Origin: Hemicordylus capensis
Taxonomy: Eukaryota > Chordata > Lepidosauria > Squamata > Cordylidae
Length of the DNA stretch: 64,000 nucleotides
NCBI RefSeq assembly: GCF_027244095.1
Contig: NC_069662.1
Coordinates: 56,072,001-56,136,000 of the forward strand
Direction of reading: 5' to 3'
Shown: one piece after another, positions 62,301 through 64,000 of the stretch
Position numbering within the stretch: position 1 is the stretch's first letter
How the letters are laid out: every line of letters starts with the position of its first letter
Program-made: the position numbers and the translations under genes
The notes under the pieces: generated by a model
Database searches by the model: none
What the model saw: only the letters and a program-made list of their open reading frames with translations
What the model was told of the DNA's origin: nothing

Positions 62301-63816
62301 GAGCGTACAGCCCTCTGCAGGTGCGCGTATTCCACTCCAGTGAGAACCAGGTGCACGTATTCCACTCCAGTGAGAACTAGGCCAGCATTGGATTAGTGCG
62401 CAGAAGACTAGGGTTTGGATTCCTGCTCGGTTCTGGAGTTTTCTGAAGGAAAGCCACCCTCTCCGCTTGATCTCCCCTGCTTGGGAGTAATCTGATGCTG
62501 CAAGCAGTGCAGTCTGCCAGGTGTTCTCTGACTTTTCCAAAAAGGCCGTGGCGCTTCCTGATGACATGTCTTTTCCCCTGCAGGTCAAAATGTGGGTGCA
62601 GTTGCTAATTCCCAGGATAGAAGATGGCAACAACTTTGGTGTTTCTATTCAGGTAAATCAGCTACTGGTGTGGGAATCCAGAGGAAAGATGCCTTTGCTG
62701 GTGTCCTCTGTGCATGTCCTGGGGAGTGGGGTGGTGGTGGTGGCTTGGAGCCCCCAGTTCCCCCTGCACATTGAAGAGGAGAGCATTTCCCTGATTCAGA
62801 AATGCAAAACTGCTTTTAGAGATCAGGCTTTTGGTAGCTCGCCAAAGTCCCTGTGGAATCCAGCTGCCTCTTTGGAAGCACTCTCCCTGGCATAATTCTT
62901 TGCCCTTGATCTTTAAACTCATACAGCATTTTGGTTGGGTCAGTTTGGGTTGGTGTTTCTTCCTGAGGGTCAGGCGTCTTGGGTCAAGGTGGTGGTTCAT
63001 CAGATGACTGGCCTGAATGGTCTGTGCAATTACTGACCAGTTGAGTACATCCAGACATGTGTGGACCTGGTGTTTTCTTCTCTTAATGCTTGCCTGCTCC
63101 CTCCCTTTCTTGCAGGAAGAGACAGTGGCTGAGCTCCGAACTGTGGAGAGCGAGGCAGCTTCATACTTGGACCAGATCTCTAGGTGGGTGCCCCTCTTAA
63201 AGCCATCCAGGCTGTTGGCTGTCACCACATCTTGTGGCAGAGAATTCCACTTTGATTATGGAATTCATTGATTATGCATTGTGTGAAAAAGTACTTCCTT
63301 TTGTTGGTCCTAAATTTCTTGGCAATCGGTTTCATGGGATGACCCCTGGTTCTAATCTTGTGAGCGAGGGAGAAAAATTTCTGTCCACTTTCTCCACACC
63401 ATGCATGATTTCATAGACCATATGATTTTATATTTTATCTCTCATCCCTCCCCTCAGTTAACTTTTTTCCTAAATGAAAAAGCCCCAGGCGTTGTAGCCT
63501 TGCCTCATAAGGGAGGTGCTCTTGGCCCCTGATCATCTTGATTGCCCTCTTCTGCACCTTTTCCAGTTCTACAATATCTTTCTTAACCAGAACCGTACAC
63601 AGTGCTCCAAATGTGGCCGCACCATAGATTTGTATAAGGGCACTATAATATTAGCAGTTTTATTTTCAACCCCCCTCCTAATGATCCCTAGCGTGGAATT
63701 GGCCTTCTGCCCCCTTGCCTTCCATTGAGTCATTAAGCTTGCCTTTCTGCTTCTCTTTCAGATACTACATCACCCGGGCAAAGCTGGTTTCTAAAATAGC
63801 AAAATATCCTCACGTG
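50379..63816 (+). CDS. PSME3: Proteasome activator subunit 3 (PA28-gamma / REG-gamma), first nine exons
   Basis: PSME3 forms a nuclear heptamer that caps the 20S proteasome and promotes ubiquitin-independent breakdown of proteins such as p21 and SRC-3. Exons: 50379-50420, 58300-58332, 58663-58725, 58926-59030, 59236-59284, 60699-60811, 62584-62652, 63116-63183, 63762-63816. All have AG/GT borders and phases that join. They give 199 residues; the last ~55 of about 254 lie beyond the window. The start is MASLLKVDPEVKIK|VDSFRE. Then follow AEDLVANFFPKKLLELDAFL, the insert with the basic nuclear signal MKKRKLEDCEETFQG, KVFVMPNGMLKSNQQLVDII and the activation loop LLIPRIEDGNNFGVSIQ. The last visible residues are YYITRAKLVSKIAKYPHV. 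It is almost identical to mammalian PA28-gamma. The first intron is 7.9 kb. A CR1 fragment begins a few bases after the exon ending at 63183. Confidence 0.96.
50985..51135 (+). repeat. L2-tail repeat, 3' part
   Basis: 'tgtttctttttggattgtga', 'ccctttggggacagggatcc', 'actgccctgagccatttttg' and 'gaagggtggtatagaaatc' match the 3' half of 52235-52490. Confidence 0.65.
51140..51790 (-). mobile_element. Old CR1-like LINE 3' fragment
   Basis: 'ccttgcaggccttctagtct', 'ggccatccagtctttgtgtg', 'gaaattcctccaatgtctag' and 'agctgcttccttgcaacttc' give the minus-strand 3' part of a CR1 family. It differs from the copies at 28148 and 47153 and is more degraded. Confidence 0.65.
52235..52490 (+). repeat. Dispersed repeat with L2-like tail
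   Basis: Most complete copy of the family inverted at 5080-5345: 'cccctgctaacttggcaaag', 'aggcaccttttaacgtggtg', 'ttgctggtgtctatcttatg', 'ccctgagccattttttggaa', 'gggcggtatagaaattgaat'. Confidence 0.7.
52909..53044. mobile_element. hAT-type foldback MITE, 136 bp, nearly perfect
   Basis: Ends CAGTGATTCTCAAACTTGGG and its inverse. The arms are near-identical inverted repeats. A perfect 8-bp target duplication TTCTAGAC is at 52901-52908 and 53045-53052. The high arm identity suggests a recent insertion. Confidence 0.9.
53285..54105 (-). mobile_element. L2-like LINE 3' part beside an L2-tail repeat
   Basis: 53285-53470 is an inverted copy of the 5080/52235 family. 53475-54105 is a minus-strand L2-like LINE, with the inverted 'accccacccctccagtgcac' tail. 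It encodes HFRARFKVLVLTFKVLHGLG; the reading frame is broken. It matches 10605-11972. Confidence 0.7.
54420..55680 (-). mobile_element. Old LINE, reverse transcriptase remnant
   Basis: On minus, about 55480-55520 encodes LAWVPQGSILAPLFFTLYIL, the conserved reverse transcriptase motif before the catalytic YADD. Further down are stretches like SVGNTILQTS. The frame is heavily broken. It is probably an L2/CR1-group LINE that is distinct from and older than the others here. Confidence 0.6.
55985..56215 (-). repeat. 5S-rRNA-derived SINE, reverse orientation, 5' truncated
   Basis: 'ataggatgctgccatatcct', 'gagtcagaccattggtctat', 'ctagctcagtattgtcttca' and 'cctgaggggaatatcttaca' are the inverted body of the family at 2523-2860. 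The 5S-like head is missing. Confidence 0.8.
57112..57282 (+). repeat. tRNA-derived SINE
   Basis: 'atagctcagtagaagaacac', 'atgctttgcatgcagaatat' and 'gggttcagtccctgcatctc' give tRNA A and B boxes. Then 'ggatcagtggtttgactcgg' and 'aacttcatatg'. Same family as 5722-5912. Confidence 0.75.
57426..57699. mobile_element. hAT-type MITE, 274 bp
   Basis: Ends CAGTGTTTCTCAACA and the inverted TGAGAAACACTG. The flanks CTCTGGGT (57418-57425) and CTCTAGGT (57700-57707) form an 8-bp target duplication with one difference. Confidence 0.82.
59784..59960. mobile_element. hAT-like fragment, CACAGACGG type
   Basis: Begins TAGGAGTGTGCACAGACGG, the same end as 26840 and 48588. It then has an inner hairpin near 59911-59940 ('cgaagcggttcgtgctcgaa'). 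No right end or target duplication was found. Confidence 0.5.
60154..60355. mobile_element. hAT-type MITE, 202 bp
   Basis: Ends CAGTGTTCTCTAAA and the inverted AAGGAACACTG. The flanks GCTGGCAA and GTTGGCAA (60146-60153, 60356-60363) are an 8-bp duplication with one difference. The body matches 7095 and 11981. Confidence 0.82.
60611..60653 (+). repeat. (CTG)n and (ACC)n microsatellites
   Basis: Four CTG units are followed by about nine ACC units, 45 bp before PSME3 exon 6. Confidence 0.9.
61259..61370. mobile_element. Degraded hAT-type foldback MITE
   Basis: 'tccaaccttggatctctggg' and the inverted 'aaccaaggttaggaa' form arms. The flanks CTACTACA and CTACTGCA (61251-61258, 61371-61378) look like an 8-bp duplication with one difference. 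Confidence 0.7.
61925..61997 (+). repeat. L2-like LINE tail fragment
   Basis: 'gtaagccgcccagagatgta', 'agttttgggtggtatataaa', then (AATA)n. Confidence 0.7.
62322..62384 (+). repeat. Tandem duplication, ~30-bp unit, two copies
   Basis: 'gtattccactccagtgagaa' occurs twice in a row, preceded by 'ggtgcgc' and 'ggtgcac'. Confidence 0.85.
63190..63728 (-). mobile_element. CR1-like LINE 3' fragment abutting PSME3 exon 8
   Basis: 'cccctcttaaagccatccag', 'gctgttggctgtcaccacat' and 'gaaaaagtacttccttttgt' onward match the minus-strand families at 28380-28850 and 47390-47880. Homology starts about 7 bases after the splice donor at 63184. Confidence 0.85.
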
Positions 63817-63902
63817 GTAAGTGCTCTACTCAGATATTCAGTTGCCTACTAGCATGAGAAATAGGAACTTCAATAGCATTGGCAACAGCTAAGAGAAGCA
63901 TA

Positions 63903-63962
63903 GGCAACAGCTAAGCCATTTTGGAAGGGCAGTATATAAATAAAATAAATAAATAAAATAAG
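63903..63962 (+). repeat. L2-like tail fragment
   Basis: 'aagccattttggaagggcag', 'tatataaataaaataaataa'. Confidence 0.55.
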
Positions 63963-64000
63963 AGACCGCTGGAATACATTTAACTCTGGGAAAATATTGT

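Overview
The window is nuclear DNA of a vertebrate, most likely a squamate reptile (lizard or snake; species not resolvable). Split exons with GT-AG introns encode five conserved genes. The interspersed repeats fit a squamate: 5S-rRNA-derived SINEs, a nearly full-length BovB LINE, CR1-like and L2-like LINEs, and many short hAT-type foldback elements with clean 8-bp target duplications.

Gene layout, in the same order and orientations that I recall for human 17q21: the 3' end of WNK4 (+, ~0.5-6.85 kb), COA3 (-, 9.4-14.05 kb, two exons), CNTD1 (+, 16.8-32.15 kb, seven coding exons), BECN1 (-, 32.2-42.3 kb, eleven coding exons plus a probable untranslated first exon) and PSME3 (+, from 50.4 kb, nine coding exons before the window ends). 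Splice phases were followed codon by codon. The reconstructed COA3 (99 aa), CNTD1 (304 aa) and BECN1 (448 aa) reading frames are open throughout.

Regulatory layout: COA3 has a GC-rich promoter, with CNTD1 starting 2.8 kb away in the opposite direction. BECN1 has a CpG-rich promoter with two perfect 8-bp CRE palindromes 21 bp apart. PSME3 has a CpG-rich promoter with CCAAT and ETS motifs. CNTD1 and BECN1 are convergent and their poly(A) signals lie back to back, about 25 bp apart.

Repeat layout: introns and intergenic DNA are filled with nested elements. The most unusual is a ~476-bp CpG-rich insert at 23.77-24.24 kb, inside the BovB element in a CNTD1 intron. It is built almost entirely of about ten consecutive hairpins, whose few arm mismatches are mostly CpG-to-TpG changes. 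Two related hAT-like foldback elements (26.84-27.64 and 48.59-48.92 kb) each carry a hairpin next to one end only. No LTR element or other virus-derived sequence was recognised. None of the genes work together in one pathway; they share a conserved neighbourhood.
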